Positions 39,000 to 48,036 of a DNA stretch of 64,000 nt are shown one piece after another. This DNA is from an uncultured Acidobacteriaceae bacterium. Its GTDB lineage: Bacteria > Acidobacteriota > Terriglobia > Terriglobales > Acidobacteriaceae. Where the stretch lies: NCBI GenBank assembly GCA_903842065.1, contig CAIMKZ010000098.1, forward strand, positions 62,001 to 126,000. The letters are read 5' to 3'. How positions within the stretch are numbered: the stretch's first letter is position 1; each line of letters begins with the position of its first letter. The position numbers were made by a program, and so were the translations under genes. A model generated the notes under the pieces. That model was not told the origin of the DNA. It worked only from the letters and a program-made list of their open reading frames with translations, and ran no database searches.

Positions 39000-39821
39000 A
39001 TGGATATTTCGGATAAGGTAGTCATTACCGCCGCAGTGGACGGCCCGATTGCAGTTCCGGCAGACAACCCGAATCTGCCCTACACTCCCGAGGAGTTCGC
39101 CCGGCAGGCCAAGCAGGTCTACGACGAAGGCGCTTCGGTCATTCACATCCACTCGCGCGGCGCAGACGGCATGTGCACCTCCGACTACGGCCGGACAAAG
39201 GAAATTCTGGACGCCATTAACGAGTCCTGCCCGATTCTCACGCAGCTTTCGACCGGCGGCTTCTTCCCGTACGAGGAGCGCGCCAAGCTGGTCGAGCTGA
39301 AGCCGCGCATGGCCAGCTTGAACCTGTGCACCATGACCTTCGGCAAGTTCGAGTTCCGCAACCCGCCGCTCGAAGTGCGCAAGGTTGCCGCCCGCATGAT
39401 GGAGCTGGGCGTCAAGGCCGAGCTTGAGATCTACGACACCGGCCACCTGGACTTCGCTCTGCGCCTGCTCAAGGAAGGCCTTCTGGCCGAGCCGCTGCAG
39501 TTCTCTACAGTCCTTGGCGTCGACGGCGGCGCCGCCGCGACCCCCGAGAACCTGAACATCCTGGTCTCGCGCATGCCCAAGAACGCCATCTGGCAGATGA
39601 TCGGCATCGGCCGCGCCAACCTGGCTCTGACCACCATCGCGCTGGCCATGGGCGGCAACGCCCGCACCGGCCTTGAAGACACGCTCCAGTTCACCAAGGG
39701 CGTACCGGCCGACAACCCGATGCTGGTTCGCCGCCTCGTCGGCGTGGCCAAGGCCATCGGCCGACAGGTGGCCACCGTGGCAGAGACCGAGCAGATGCTC
39801 CAGCTGCCGAAGCTCAACTAA
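39000..39821 (+). CDS. Beta-keto acid cleavage enzyme (BKACE, DUF849)
   Basis: The 273-residue protein starts at ATG 39000 behind GAGAGGA; sequence open upstream of it is intergenic. The zinc-binding 'SVIHIHSRGADGMCTSDYG' contains the family H-x-H, and 'QLSTGG' follows in 'CPILTQLSTGGFFPYEER'. Other family segments are 'LNLCTMTFGKF', 'AELEIYDTGHL', and 'VLGVDGGAAATPENL'. BKACE enzymes split a beta-keto acid using acetyl-CoA, giving acetoacetate and a shortened or substituted acyl-CoA. The neighbouring dehydrogenase can make the beta-keto acid and the thiolase can process the acetoacetyl unit. The HSRGADG form differs slightly from the common HxRDxxG, so substrate class should not be guessed. 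Confidence 0.93.
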   Translation: MDISDKVVITAAVDGPIAVPADNPNLPYTPEEFARQAKQVYDEGASVIHIHSRGADGMCTSDYGRTKEILDAINESCPILTQLSTGGFFPYEERAKLVELKPRMASLNLCTMTFGKFEFRNPPLEVRKVAARMMELGVKAELEIYDTGHLDFALRLLKEGLLAEPLQFSTVLGVDGGAAATPENLNILVSRMPKNAIWQMIGIGRANLALTTIALAMGGNARTGLEDTLQFTKGVPADNPMLVRRLVGVAKAIGRQVATVAETEQMLQLPKLN

Positions 39822-39840
39822 GACCTGCTGCCTGACTCAA

Positions 39841-39875
39841 AGACCGGAACTCGCATATGCGGGTTCCGGTCTTTT
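39841..39875 (+). terminator. Terminator of the BKACE gene
   Basis: AGACCGGAAC...GTTCCGGTCT with an inner CGC/GCG pair forms a long hairpin, followed by TTTT. Confidence 0.9.
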
Positions 39876-40009
39876 GCACCATAAAGGCCCACGCCGGAGC
39901 CGGTCACGCTGGCCGATTCGGAAACGAACCGCCCAAGACAGAAGAGCCTGCCCTATGGGCAGGCTCTGGAAGCAATACATCCGTTCAGTTTTCAGGAGAG
40001 ATTGAAAGA

Positions 40010-40035
40010 ACGCCGCAGCCGAAAGGCCGCGGCGT
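40010..40035 (-). terminator. Terminator of the second TonB receptor gene
   Basis: ACGCCGC / GCGGCGT with one mismatch and an inner GCC/GGC pair around a GAAA loop; minus-strand tail TTCTTTC. It lies just after the stop at 40050. Confidence 0.7.
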
Positions 40036-40049
40036 CCAAGCTTTTTGAG

Positions 40050-43000
40050 TTAGAAGTTATAGCGCAGCGCCAGCTGGATGAGCCTGGGCTTGTTGGCTGT
40101 TGAAGTAACGTGACCGAACATCGGACTGCTGAGAGAAGTGTTCGGCGCCATGAAGCGGGCGTGGTTGGCGATGTTGAAGAACTCGGCGCGGAACTCGAGA
40201 TTCTGCCCCTCGACGATCTGAGTCTTTTTGACCAGCGACAGATCCCAGTTGTAGATGCCGTCTGCGCGCAGGCTGCCGATGCTGCGCGGCGAGTTGCCGA
40301 AGGAGAAGTTGCCGGGCTGAGTGAAGCATGTGGTGTTGAACCACTTGTTCAGCTTGTCTCTTGCCGACCCGGAGATGGGCAGCGCGCAGCCGGCGGTGAT
40401 GTTAGGCCGCGGAGTACCGGCGTTAAAGGTGCTGGAGAGAGTTGTTGCCGCCGCCTGGATGGCCAGCGGGAAGCCCTTCTGGAATGTGGTGATGCCGTTG
40501 ATGCCCCAGCCGCCGACGATCCTCTCGGCCACACCGTTCGTGTTGTTGGCAAAGCGCTGTCCCTTTCCAAAGGGCAGAGCCAGGAAGTAGCTGACCTGGA
40601 TGCGCTGCGGAGTGTCGAAGCTGGAGATCGAGCGCTCGGCCTGGTGGTTGTACAGGTTCTGCGGGCCGGAGGCGACGGTGGCCTCTTCGACGAAGCCGTA
40701 GAGCGAATCGACGTCGGAGATCATCTTGGACCAGGTCCAGGAGAGCTGCGCGTAGCTGCCCTGCTTGAGCCGCTCCTGTAGACGGGCCTGGAAGCCGTGG
40801 TAGATCGATGAGCCCCAGTACTGGCGGTTCTGGTTGACGCCCACGTACTGCGGGAACGGGAACAGAAGCTGACCCGCGGGAGTTACGCTTCCTTGCGGTG
40901 TAAGCAGAGTGCATGCCGAAGACGCGCCGTCGCAGGCGCTCTTGTAGGTGGCGATTGAGCTTGAAGGCAGCTGGTTGATGTTGCTGTTGCCGTTATTGGG
41001 CAGGTGAGTGCCCTTGGCTCCGACGTAGCCGGCCTCAAGCGAGAGGCCCTTGCCGAAGTCCTCTCCGAGCGAGAGGTTCCACTGCGTGGCGTAAGGCGCC
41101 GAGTAGTTCGGAATCTGAACGGAGATCGTGGATCCGTATGCGGCGGTGCGGTAGTTGGCCGCGCGGCCGGTCGGCTGAGCCACCGTGCCGCCGTAGGCGT
41201 TCTGGAGCCAGGTGTGCGACGCGGTTCCGAAGATTGCCGGAAATACGTTGCCGGGGTTGATGGAGTTGCCGGCCCCTGTGATTGGTGAGTTGGAACCCTG
41301 GCTGTTTGAGGGCAGCATGGAGATACCGAATCCGCCCTTGGCGACCAGTTTGTCGGTGACGCGATAGGCGAAGCCCACGCGCGGAGCGATCAGGGTCCAC
41401 TTGAGCTGCTGATCGTAGCGGGAGTTGTAATCGGTGCTGTTGACCAGAGCCAGCAATCCGGGCCTGGACGAGGTGACGCCGTTCACTACCGCGGTGGGAT
41501 CGTTTACTCCGGGCAGGAAGACAGTGTTCATGTCGTGGTGGTCGCGGAAGGCGCCTGGCTGCTCCCAGCGGATGCCTAAGTTCAGAGTGAGCTTCTGACT
41601 GAACTGGAATGTATCCATGGCGTAGAGACCGGCGTAGAACATCTGCGAACCGGTCTGGCGCACCGTCGACAAGCCGCCGCCGATGGGCAGGCCCAGAAGC
41701 AGATCGGCCCACATGTTGCCGGTGTAGGGCGATCCGGGAACAAAGAGGTACTGCCCGCTGGCGTTGTTGGCCGCGATGTTGCTGTAGTTGGTGTAGCGCC
41801 ACTCTCCGCCGAACTTCAGCGTATTACGGCCCTGGATGCGGGTGAGGTTGCCGCTCGCGCTCAGGACGTTGTCGTAGCTGACCTGTGTGACGTCCATGAA
41901 CAGGCCCCAGATGGGGCCGCCGGCAGGCAGCGCGGCATCGAGGTTCTGCTTCCAGGTGACCTGGCTGGCCAGCCCGGACCACACGCCGCCGTAGACGCTG
42001 AGGTCTTTGCCGGTGCTCGGCGCCATCGAATCCCAGTGCAGGCCAGAGTAGGAGAGCCTCACGTCGGCGATGGTCTTTTCGTTGATGGTGTAGGTGTCGC
42101 CGATTACAGCCTGATGGGTCTGGTGCTTCTCTCCGGGCTTGCCATAGCCATTTTGAAATGGATCTTCGGGGATGGTGTCGGCGGTCCAGTTGGTGAAGCG
42201 GGCGAAGAGTCGCTGTTTCGCGCTCAGGTTGACGTCGGCGCGGCCGGTGATCTGGTTGTAGTTGGAGCCCGATCCGCCGTTGCCCGACCACAGATTGAAT
42301 GCGCCGCCAGCGGCGGATTTCGTTGTGCCTACGCCGCTCTTCGGCGTGTAGTAGTGGTTGATGATGTAGGCGCCGGCCGAGTCCCAGCGGGTGCTAGGAA
42401 TTTTATTGCCGGAGAAAGTGCCGCCAGTGAGCGGATCATTGATCGCACCGGAAACGGCACTGAAGTCGCCGCCCATCTCGGCAGTGGTGGGAATCTGGAT
42501 GTTGGTGTTCGGGTCGCCCAGGCGCAGCCGGAAGCTCTCCCATGCAAACAGGAAGAAGGCCTTGTCCTTCTTTACTGGCCCGCCGACAGTGACGCCATAC
42601 TGGTTCTGGGTCCACTGGCCGCGGGGCTGGTTGGCCTGCTTGCTGAAGTAGTCGTTGGCGTTGAAGTTGCGGTTGCGAGCGTACTCGTATGCGCTGCCGC
42701 CCCACTTGTTGCTTCCCTGCTTGGTCGTCATATTCACGACGCCGCCTGCAAAGCGGCCGAACTCGGGGCTCACCGTGTTGGTTTCAACACGAAACTCCTG
42801 AATAACGTCCTGCGAAGGGACGATAACCGGCGAGTTATTCTGGGTGCCGTTCAATGGCTGTCCGTCGAGGAACATGGCGCTCTGGCCGGCCATGCCGCCG
42901 CCGATCTGGTAGTTGCCCCATCCGGCGGGGTTGGAAAACGTGCCGCCGTGCTGGTTTGACTGGACGCTGCCCGAGGCCGAGCCCTGCGGCACAACGCCGG

Positions 43001-43544
43001 GTTCAAGCGCGATCAGATTCATCACGTTGCGGCCGTTGAGCGGGGTCTCCTGCACAACCTTGCCTTCAACGACCGCGCCGACCGAAGACGATTGCGTATC
43101 GATCTGCGGCGCGGCGGAGGTCACTTCCACCTGCACATCGACCGCGCCCACTTCGAGAGCCGCGTCGATGCGGGCGACGGTCGAGGTCTTGATCTCGACG
43201 TTGTCGCGAAGCAGTTTTTTGAAGCCCTGGCGCTCGAAGGTGAGCTTATATGCGCCGGGAAGCAGGTTGACGAACTGGTAGCTGCCGCGATCGTCTGACT
43301 TGACGGCGTGCTTTTCTGAAGTGCCGTTGTTAACCAGCGTGATGTTAACGCCGGGAACGACCGCGCCGGTTGCATCGGCAACGGTTCCGACGAGCGAGCC
43401 GTACGCCCCCTGCGCGCCTGCGCCGGCTGGCCAGAATGCGGCCAATGCCAACAGGAAGACGACCGCAACAATTGCGGTGCCGACCGTAAACCGGCTTGAG
43501 CGCCTAAGCCCTTCTTGACTGATTGATCCAGATTGCCTCACCAT
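40050..43544 (-). CDS. Oar-like TonB-dependent receptor 2
   Basis: The 1164-residue receptor starts at ATG 43544 behind AAGGAG. Signal sequence 'VGTAIVAVVFLLALAAF' ends at AGAQ. Next come the carboxypeptidase-regulatory-like domain ('GSLVGTVADATGAVVPGVN'), the plug with 'ETPLNGRNVMNLIALEPG', 'WGNYQIGGGMAGQSAMFLDG' and 'VETNTVSPEFGRFAGGVVNM', and a barrel ending 'QLALRYNF'. It is divergent from the membrane-anchored regulator at 43929, and its stop faces the BKACE gene. It closes off the catabolic cluster on the right as receptor 1 does on the left. Ligand unknown. Confidence 0.93.
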   Translation of the reverse strand: MVRQSGSISQEGLRRSSRFTVGTAIVAVVFLLALAAFWPAGAGAQGAYGSLVGTVADATGAVVPGVNITLVNNGTSEKHAVKSDDRGSYQFVNLLPGAYKLTFERQGFKKLLRDNVEIKTSTVARIDAALEVGAVDVQVEVTSAAPQIDTQSSSVGAVVEGKVVQETPLNGRNVMNLIALEPGVVPQGSASGSVQSNQHGGTFSNPAGWGNYQIGGGMAGQSAMFLDGQPLNGTQNNSPVIVPSQDVIQEFRVETNTVSPEFGRFAGGVVNMTTKQGSNKWGGSAYEYARNRNFNANDYFSKQANQPRGQWTQNQYGVTVGGPVKKDKAFFLFAWESFRLRLGDPNTNIQIPTTAEMGGDFSAVSGAINDPLTGGTFSGNKIPSTRWDSAGAYIINHYYTPKSGVGTTKSAAGGAFNLWSGNGGSGSNYNQITGRADVNLSAKQRLFARFTNWTADTIPEDPFQNGYGKPGEKHQTHQAVIGDTYTINEKTIADVRLSYSGLHWDSMAPSTGKDLSVYGGVWSGLASQVTWKQNLDAALPAGGPIWGLFMDVTQVSYDNVLSASGNLTRIQGRNTLKFGGEWRYTNYSNIAANNASGQYLFVPGSPYTGNMWADLLLGLPIGGGLSTVRQTGSQMFYAGLYAMDTFQFSQKLTLNLGIRWEQPGAFRDHHDMNTVFLPGVNDPTAVVNGVTSSRPGLLALVNSTDYNSRYDQQLKWTLIAPRVGFAYRVTDKLVAKGGFGISMLPSNSQGSNSPITGAGNSINPGNVFPAIFGTASHTWLQNAYGGTVAQPTGRAANYRTAAYGSTISVQIPNYSAPYATQWNLSLGEDFGKGLSLEAGYVGAKGTHLPNNGNSNINQLPSSSIATYKSACDGASSACTLLTPQGSVTPAGQLLFPFPQYVGVNQNRQYWGSSIYHGFQARLQERLKQGSYAQLSWTWSKMISDVDSLYGFVEEATVASGPQNLYNHQAERSISSFDTPQRIQVSYFLALPFGKGQRFANNTNGVAERIVGGWGINGITTFQKGFPLAIQAAATTLSSTFNAGTPRPNITAGCALPISGSARDKLNKWFNTTCFTQPGNFSFGNSPRSIGSLRADGIYNWDLSLVKKTQIVEGQNLEFRAEFFNIANHARFMAPNTSLSSPMFGHVTSTANKPRLIQLALRYNF

Positions 43545-43928
43545 AGTTCTCCTTGTCCTCTTGCAGTTTGGGTTTCTCACGCGATTGGCCCGGACCCGGC
43601 TGAATTTCTCGGACATGAGAGCTCAGTTCCGGAAGCCGATCGCACGGAAGTTTCCTCATTTCGCGCCCACGAACGATCTGTGCGCGAATCTCGGGAGGAT
43701 TCTCGTCGCGAAACTCAAATGCTTCTAGGGCTTTCTGGTCGTTTACCGTATTTAACGGTGCGGAGCTGCTTCAAATGCGCGGCTCGCATCGGCTTTTACA
43801 TTGAACAGGTTCTTAATTTTCATCAACTTAGTACTGCTTCTTTTTGCTTTTGTATGAAATAGGCATCGCAGATTTCTGCATGGACAGCAGGTGGAATCGG
43901 GCGTAATATACGTCCATCTGACACTTCA
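43545..43928. promoter_or_regulatory. Divergent promoter region of receptor 2 and its regulator
   Basis: No gene. Three CGCGAA hexamers occur: inverted at 43660-43665 (TTCGCG), direct at 43683-43688 and 43707-43712. The last two are 24 bp apart, near two helical turns. They are candidate sites for the regulator at 43929. Confidence 0.4.
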
Positions 43929-45245
43929 ATGAATGACTCTGCACAAGATTCGGCAAACAAGGTTCAGCCTCCGAAGACGCCCTTGGCGAGTCCGGAGACA
44001 GACTCCGGCATTTTGCCTCCTGCCGCACACGCGCCAATTCGCCGCCCCGGCCCAGAGGCCGTCCGGGAGCAGCTGGCAAAGCTGCTGGCCAGTCCACGCT
44101 TTGCCTCCAGCCAGCGCTGTCAGCACCTGCTGACCTATGTGGTTGAAGAGACCCTGGGGGGCAACGCCGACTCACTCAAAGAGCGCAACATCGGCATCGC
44201 CGTCTTCAAGCGCGACCCGGCTTACGACACCAACGCCGACCCCACCGTCCGCGTGGCGGTGAGCGAGATTCGCAAGAAGCTGGCACAGTATTACTACGAA
44301 CCAGGCAACCAGGACCAAGTGCGCATCGAAATGCCCATGGGCTCCTACGCGCCAACCTTTTCGCTCGCCGATTACGCCAGCGAACAGAGCGTACGCGCCG
44401 CGACTGGAGATCTCTCCCCTGCCGCACAACCAACTCCGCTTCCGGCAGGCGCGCTGCGCAGCAGGCTGATTTGGCTTGCGGCGGGTATGGCGCTTGCGGC
44501 TGCATTGATTGCCGTTTCGGTGGCGGGCTGGAGCATGTTTGCGCCTCAATCTCCGGTCGATGCCTTCTGGGCCCAGATCGTCAAATCGCCCAATCCTGTC
44601 CTGTTATGCGTTGGCCAGTACGGATACCTGTACGGGGCCAGCGCTGAGCATCCCGCTGCTTCCGTAAGCGCTCATGGGCCTGTCGGCAATTTATCGAGCG
44701 AGTTGACAACCGTAATTCTGGACGACGCGATCACGCAGGCCATGATTGCGGCCCAGCTGAGCGCAAGAAATAAGACCTATTCCATTCTGAGCGAATCGAA
44801 GACCACTTACGAGGACCTGCAAAAAGGACCGTCGGTGATTCTCGGGGCATTCAACAACCCCTGGGCCATACGCTTCACACAGTCCATGCGCTACAGGTTT
44901 CAGCACGACGCCGGCCAGTTCCAGTGGATCACCGACAGCAACAGCCCGAATGTGGCGATGGGCAAGCAAAATCTGGACCAGGGCGTATACGGTCCCGAGG
45001 AGTACGCCATTGTGGCCCGCATTATTCAACCGGAGACCAAGCAGCCGACCATCATCCTGGGCGGAGTGACGCCGGCCGGCACGCTTGCAGCCGGTAACTT
45101 TGTCACCAGCCCGCAACTGCTCGGCGACTTTCTGAAGACTGCACCGAAAGACTGGCAGACGAAGAATCTGGAGATCGTATTGAGCATCAACGTCATCGAC
45201 AACCAGCCCGGTCCGCCGCATGTGGCAGCCAGCGTGGTCTGGTAG
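43929..45245 (+). CDS. Membrane-anchored winged-helix-like regulator A (paired with TonB receptor 2)
   Basis: The 438-residue protein has three parts. The N-terminal cytoplasmic domain (about 35-140) carries 'SPRFASSQRCQHLLTYVVEE', 'KERNIGIAVFKRDPAYDTNA' and 'DPTVRVAVSEIRKKLAQYY' ending in 'MGSYAPTF'. The last part resembles the recognition helix and wing of OmpR/CadC-type DNA-binding domains. One transmembrane helix follows (LIWLAAGMALAAALIAVSVA). The remainder, probably periplasmic, has 'SVILGAFNNPWAIRF' and ends 'PPHVAASVVW'. It is divergent from TonB receptor 2, as a one-component ToxR-like regulator of that gene could be. A paralog lies at 55243 beside TonB receptor 3. Domain name and function are inferred from pattern. 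Confidence 0.75.
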   Translation: MNDSAQDSANKVQPPKTPLASPETDSGILPPAAHAPIRRPGPEAVREQLAKLLASPRFASSQRCQHLLTYVVEETLGGNADSLKERNIGIAVFKRDPAYDTNADPTVRVAVSEIRKKLAQYYYEPGNQDQVRIEMPMGSYAPTFSLADYASEQSVRAATGDLSPAAQPTPLPAGALRSRLIWLAAGMALAAALIAVSVAGWSMFAPQSPVDAFWAQIVKSPNPVLLCVGQYGYLYGASAEHPAASVSAHGPVGNLSSELTTVILDDAITQAMIAAQLSARNKTYSILSESKTTYEDLQKGPSVILGAFNNPWAIRFTQSMRYRFQHDAGQFQWITDSNSPNVAMGKQNLDQGVYGPEEYAIVARIIQPETKQPTIILGGVTPAGTLAAGNFVTSPQLLGDFLKTAPKDWQTKNLEIVLSINVIDNQPGPPHVAASVVW

Positions 45246-45276
45246 CTGTTCCCTGCCCTTTTCTTCTTACTCGCCA

Positions 45277-45684
45277 CTACTGCCGACGAGCCAGCCACGC
45301 AACAATCTCCATCGCTATGAATAGCTCTGCGTACACACTCACTCCCGCAATGACGAGGGCGATGACCGCTCTCAGGAATGCGGTGATTCCTGAATCGCAC
45401 CTCATGAGGCGATAGATAAGATACGCGGCTCCGACTCCGAAGAGGACGGCGAGAGCCACCAGGGAGATGGCGTAGTGGTCATGAATGCCCACGATATCGC
45501 AGGGGCAGAGCATCATCACATAAGTCGAGGCTGAGATCAGACAGAAGATCAAGGCATAGCTGATCCAGCGCCACTTTCGCGACGACGCTGGCTTAGGCGC
45601 ATCAAGGTTGAAGAGCGCGTTCTGCACAATCGTTACCCCGGCCACTCCCCTGATCTCTGCCTCTAGCTGTGCTTGCCCTTCCAC
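45277..45684 (-). CDS. Small membrane protein of unknown function
   Basis: The 135-residue product has three hydrophobic helices (ISYALIFCLISASTYVMML, AISLVALAVLFGVGAAYLIY, AFLRAVIALVIAGVSVYAEL) and a charged N-terminus. No family is recognised. Its start overlaps the 3' end of the ABC-F gene by 22 bp on the same strand, suggesting co-transcription. Convergent with regulator A, 31 bp away. Confidence 0.6.
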   Translation of the reverse strand: MEGQAQLEAEIRGVAGVTIVQNALFNLDAPKPASSRKWRWISYALIFCLISASTYVMMLCPCDIVGIHDHYAISLVALAVLFGVGAAYLIYRLMRCDSGITAFLRAVIALVIAGVSVYAELFIAMEIVAWLARRQ

Positions 45685-47273
45685 TCCGCATACGGCCCCT
45701 GGAAGTCTTCGATCACGTTGTCATGGAAGTTCCACAGCCGCGTGGCAACTTCGTCAATCAAGTCGTGGTCGTGGGTCACCAGCAACACCGTTCCCTCGTA
45801 GCGCTGCAACGCGATGTTGAGCGCGTTGATGGCTTCGAGGTCTAAGTGGTTCGTCGGCTCGTCGAAGATGAGGATGTTGGGCTTGGTCAGAATCAGCTTG
45901 CAGAAGGCCAGCCGCGCCTGTTCGCCGCCGCTCAGAGCCTTGAGAGGCTTGCCGCCCTCTTCGCCGCTGAAGAGCATCTGGCCGAGGATGCCACGGATGT
46001 CTTCGACGTGCGCCGCCGGGTTCCAGCGGTGCAGCCACTCGGCTACGGTCAGGTTGGGCTCGCTGGCGGAGTCGATGGTTGCGCTAACGTCCTGCGGGAA
46101 GTAGCCGATCTGCGCCTCGTGGCCCCAGAAGACCGAGCCTGAGTCGAGCGTGAAGTCCTTCTCCGCAAGGCCGGGATAGTTGTTGAGCAGGCTCTTGAGC
46201 AGAGTGGTCTTGCCCACGCCGTTGCGACCCATCAGGCAGATCTTCTCGCCGCGCAAGATGTTCGCGCTGAAGCCGTCAAGAACCGTGTGGTCGCCATAGA
46301 GTTTCGTCACGTGCTTGAACTCGAGCACGTGCTTGCCGCTGGGGCGCACCTGGTCGAACTTGATGAACGGGCGCTGAATATTCGAGCGCGCCAGCTCGTT
46401 GGTCTGCAAGCGCTCGACTTCTTTGCGCCGGCTGGTGACCTGCGAGGAGCGCGTGCCGGCGGCAAAGCGCGCAATAAAATCGTTGAGCTGCGCGATCTTC
46501 TTGTCGCGCTGCGCGTTCTGCGATTCGAGCGTGGAGCGGATCTGTGTCTTGGCCATCACCATGTCGTCGTAGCCGCCCGTGTAAGTGATGATGGTCTGGT
46601 AGTCGATGTCGGCGGTGTGGGTGGTGACGCTGTTGAGGAAGTGGCGATCGTGAGAGATGACGATCAGCGTGCCCGTGTAGCCGAAGAGAAAGTCCTGGAG
46701 CCAGTGGATCGAATCGAGATCGAGGTGGTTCGTAGGCTCGTCGAGCAGCAGCGCCTCGGGCTTGCCGAAGAGCGCCTGCGCCAGCAGCACGCGCACCTTC
46801 TGGCCGCCCTGCAACTCGCCCATCTTGCGATCGTGGAGCGACTCGGGGATATCGAGGCCGTCGAGCAGAATGGCGGCATCGGACTCGGCCGTGTAGCCGT
46901 CCTCGTCGCCGATGATGCCTTCGAGCTCGCCGAGACGCATGCCGTCCTCGTCGGTCATCTCAGGCTTCTCGTAGATGCGGTCCCGCTCTTCGAGCGCGGC
47001 CCACAACGGCTTGTTGCCCATGATCGCGGTGTCAATCACGCGATAGGCGTCAAACGCAAACTGATCCTGACGCAGCACGCCGAACTTGCGCGGGCGGACG
47101 ACGGTTCCCTTCTGGGCGTCTATATCGCCGGTGAGCACCTTCATGAAGGTGGACTTGCCGGAGCCGTTAGGCCCGGTGAGGCCGTAGCGACGCCCAGGGA
47201 TAAAGGTGGTGCTGACTTCCTCGAAGAGCACCTTCGAGCCGAAACGCATGCTGACATTGCTGACGCTGATCAT
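45663..47273 (-). CDS. ABC-F family ATPase (YbiT-like)
   Basis: The 536-residue protein has two ABC domains: Walker A 'GLTGPNGSGKSTFMK' and 'CLMGRNGVGKTTLLK', signatures 'GELQGGQKVRVLLAQAL' and 'LSGGEQARLAFCKLIL', and Walker B 'ALLLDEPTNHLDLDS' and 'ILIFDEPTNHLDLEA'. No transmembrane segments. The charged linker 'FAAGTRSSQVTSRRKEVERL' and total length match E. coli YbiT (about 530). ABC-F proteins bind the ribosomal E-site and act in translation or, in some branches, antibiotic protection; a housekeeping YbiT-like role is most likely. ATG 47273 (MISVSNVSMRFG) was chosen over an upstream frame extension lacking similarity. Its 3' end overlaps the small membrane protein. Confidence 0.93.
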   Translation of the reverse strand: MISVSNVSMRFGSKVLFEEVSTTFIPGRRYGLTGPNGSGKSTFMKVLTGDIDAQKGTVVRPRKFGVLRQDQFAFDAYRVIDTAIMGNKPLWAALEERDRIYEKPEMTDEDGMRLGELEGIIGDEDGYTAESDAAILLDGLDIPESLHDRKMGELQGGQKVRVLLAQALFGKPEALLLDEPTNHLDLDSIHWLQDFLFGYTGTLIVISHDRHFLNSVTTHTADIDYQTIITYTGGYDDMVMAKTQIRSTLESQNAQRDKKIAQLNDFIARFAAGTRSSQVTSRRKEVERLQTNELARSNIQRPFIKFDQVRPSGKHVLEFKHVTKLYGDHTVLDGFSANILRGEKICLMGRNGVGKTTLLKSLLNNYPGLAEKDFTLDSGSVFWGHEAQIGYFPQDVSATIDSASEPNLTVAEWLHRWNPAAHVEDIRGILGQMLFSGEEGGKPLKALSGGEQARLAFCKLILTKPNILIFDEPTNHLDLEAINALNIALQRYEGTVLLVTHDHDLIDEVATRLWNFHDNVIEDFQGPYAEWKGKHS

Positions 47274-47691
47274 TGATTCCGTAATCCTGATGTTGAAGTC
47301 GATTCCAGGCCAGACCCGCAAAGCTACGGTCCCGCGCCGGAGCGGCCATTTGAGCCTGATTTGGCAGTTGGTTGGGCGCGGCCGGTAGAGCGAACGCCGT
47401 GGAATGGCTGCTCTTCTAGTTTCTCATAATCGGGGCTGCGGCGGCGCGAGGACGGAGGCGCGCAAGGAGCAGCCCGGCCAGCGCGCTTTTGGCCGCACCG
47501 TCGCCGTCAAAGTGGAACGGACCGATCCTGGCCGCGGAGTCTCCGAGGATGTTTCGACAAAAACGATGCTCGGATTTGTAATCAGATTTTCTGTAGAGGC
47601 AAGAGTGCAGGCACGACAAGATGTGCTGTCGAACCACCTTGGCGAGCAGCAACCAGCAGGATTGGATTTATGATGGAGACGGATAGAAAAT
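47274..47691. other. Intergenic region before tRNA-Leu
   Basis: No convincing gene; short open frames on both strands lack ribosome-binding sites or recognisable products. It should hold the promoters of the ABC-F gene and tRNA-Leu. Confidence 0.5.
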
Positions 47692-47778
47692 GCCCGGATG
47701 GCGAAATCGGCAGACGCAGCGGACTTAAAATCCGCAGACCGCAAGGTCGTGGGGGTTCAAGTCCCCCTCCGGGCACCA
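47692..47778 (+). tRNA. tRNA-Leu (UAA)
   Basis: GCCCGGA pairs with TCCGGGC, followed by A and encoded CCA. The anticodon loop CTTAAAA gives TAA. The D-arm (GGCGAAATCGGCAGACGC), a long class II variable arm and the T-arm GGGGGTTCAAGTCCCCC are intact. No integrase lies nearby. Confidence 0.97.
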
Positions 47779-48036
47779 GTAGTCATTTACAATCAACAAC
47801 TTATTAAAACCAGGTCCATTTTATGGTTATGGCTTTCAATGGCTTGTTATCGATGATTTCTAGAATCCTGATCAGATGCAAATTGGCTATTGAGTAATTA
47901 CAACGGCATTTTCGAGGAGTAATCAAAAGTGCGGCGCCTGACCTTCGTTCAATAAGCGTATTGCCCTGTTGTCGTAAACGCAAGATCATGCCAGTAAAAC
48001 CGGCGGACATTGGCCGACTTAAATTACATGTCCGAT

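Noticed and set aside
37542..39446. Long minus-strand frame opposite the thiolase and BKACE genes
   Set aside because: The plus strand encodes complete, recognisable enzymes with motifs and terminators; the antisense product is His/Arg-rich nonsense.
47692..47778. tRNA-Leu as a second integration site
   Set aside because: No integrase and no repeat of its 3' end found in the following sequence; neighbours look chromosomal.
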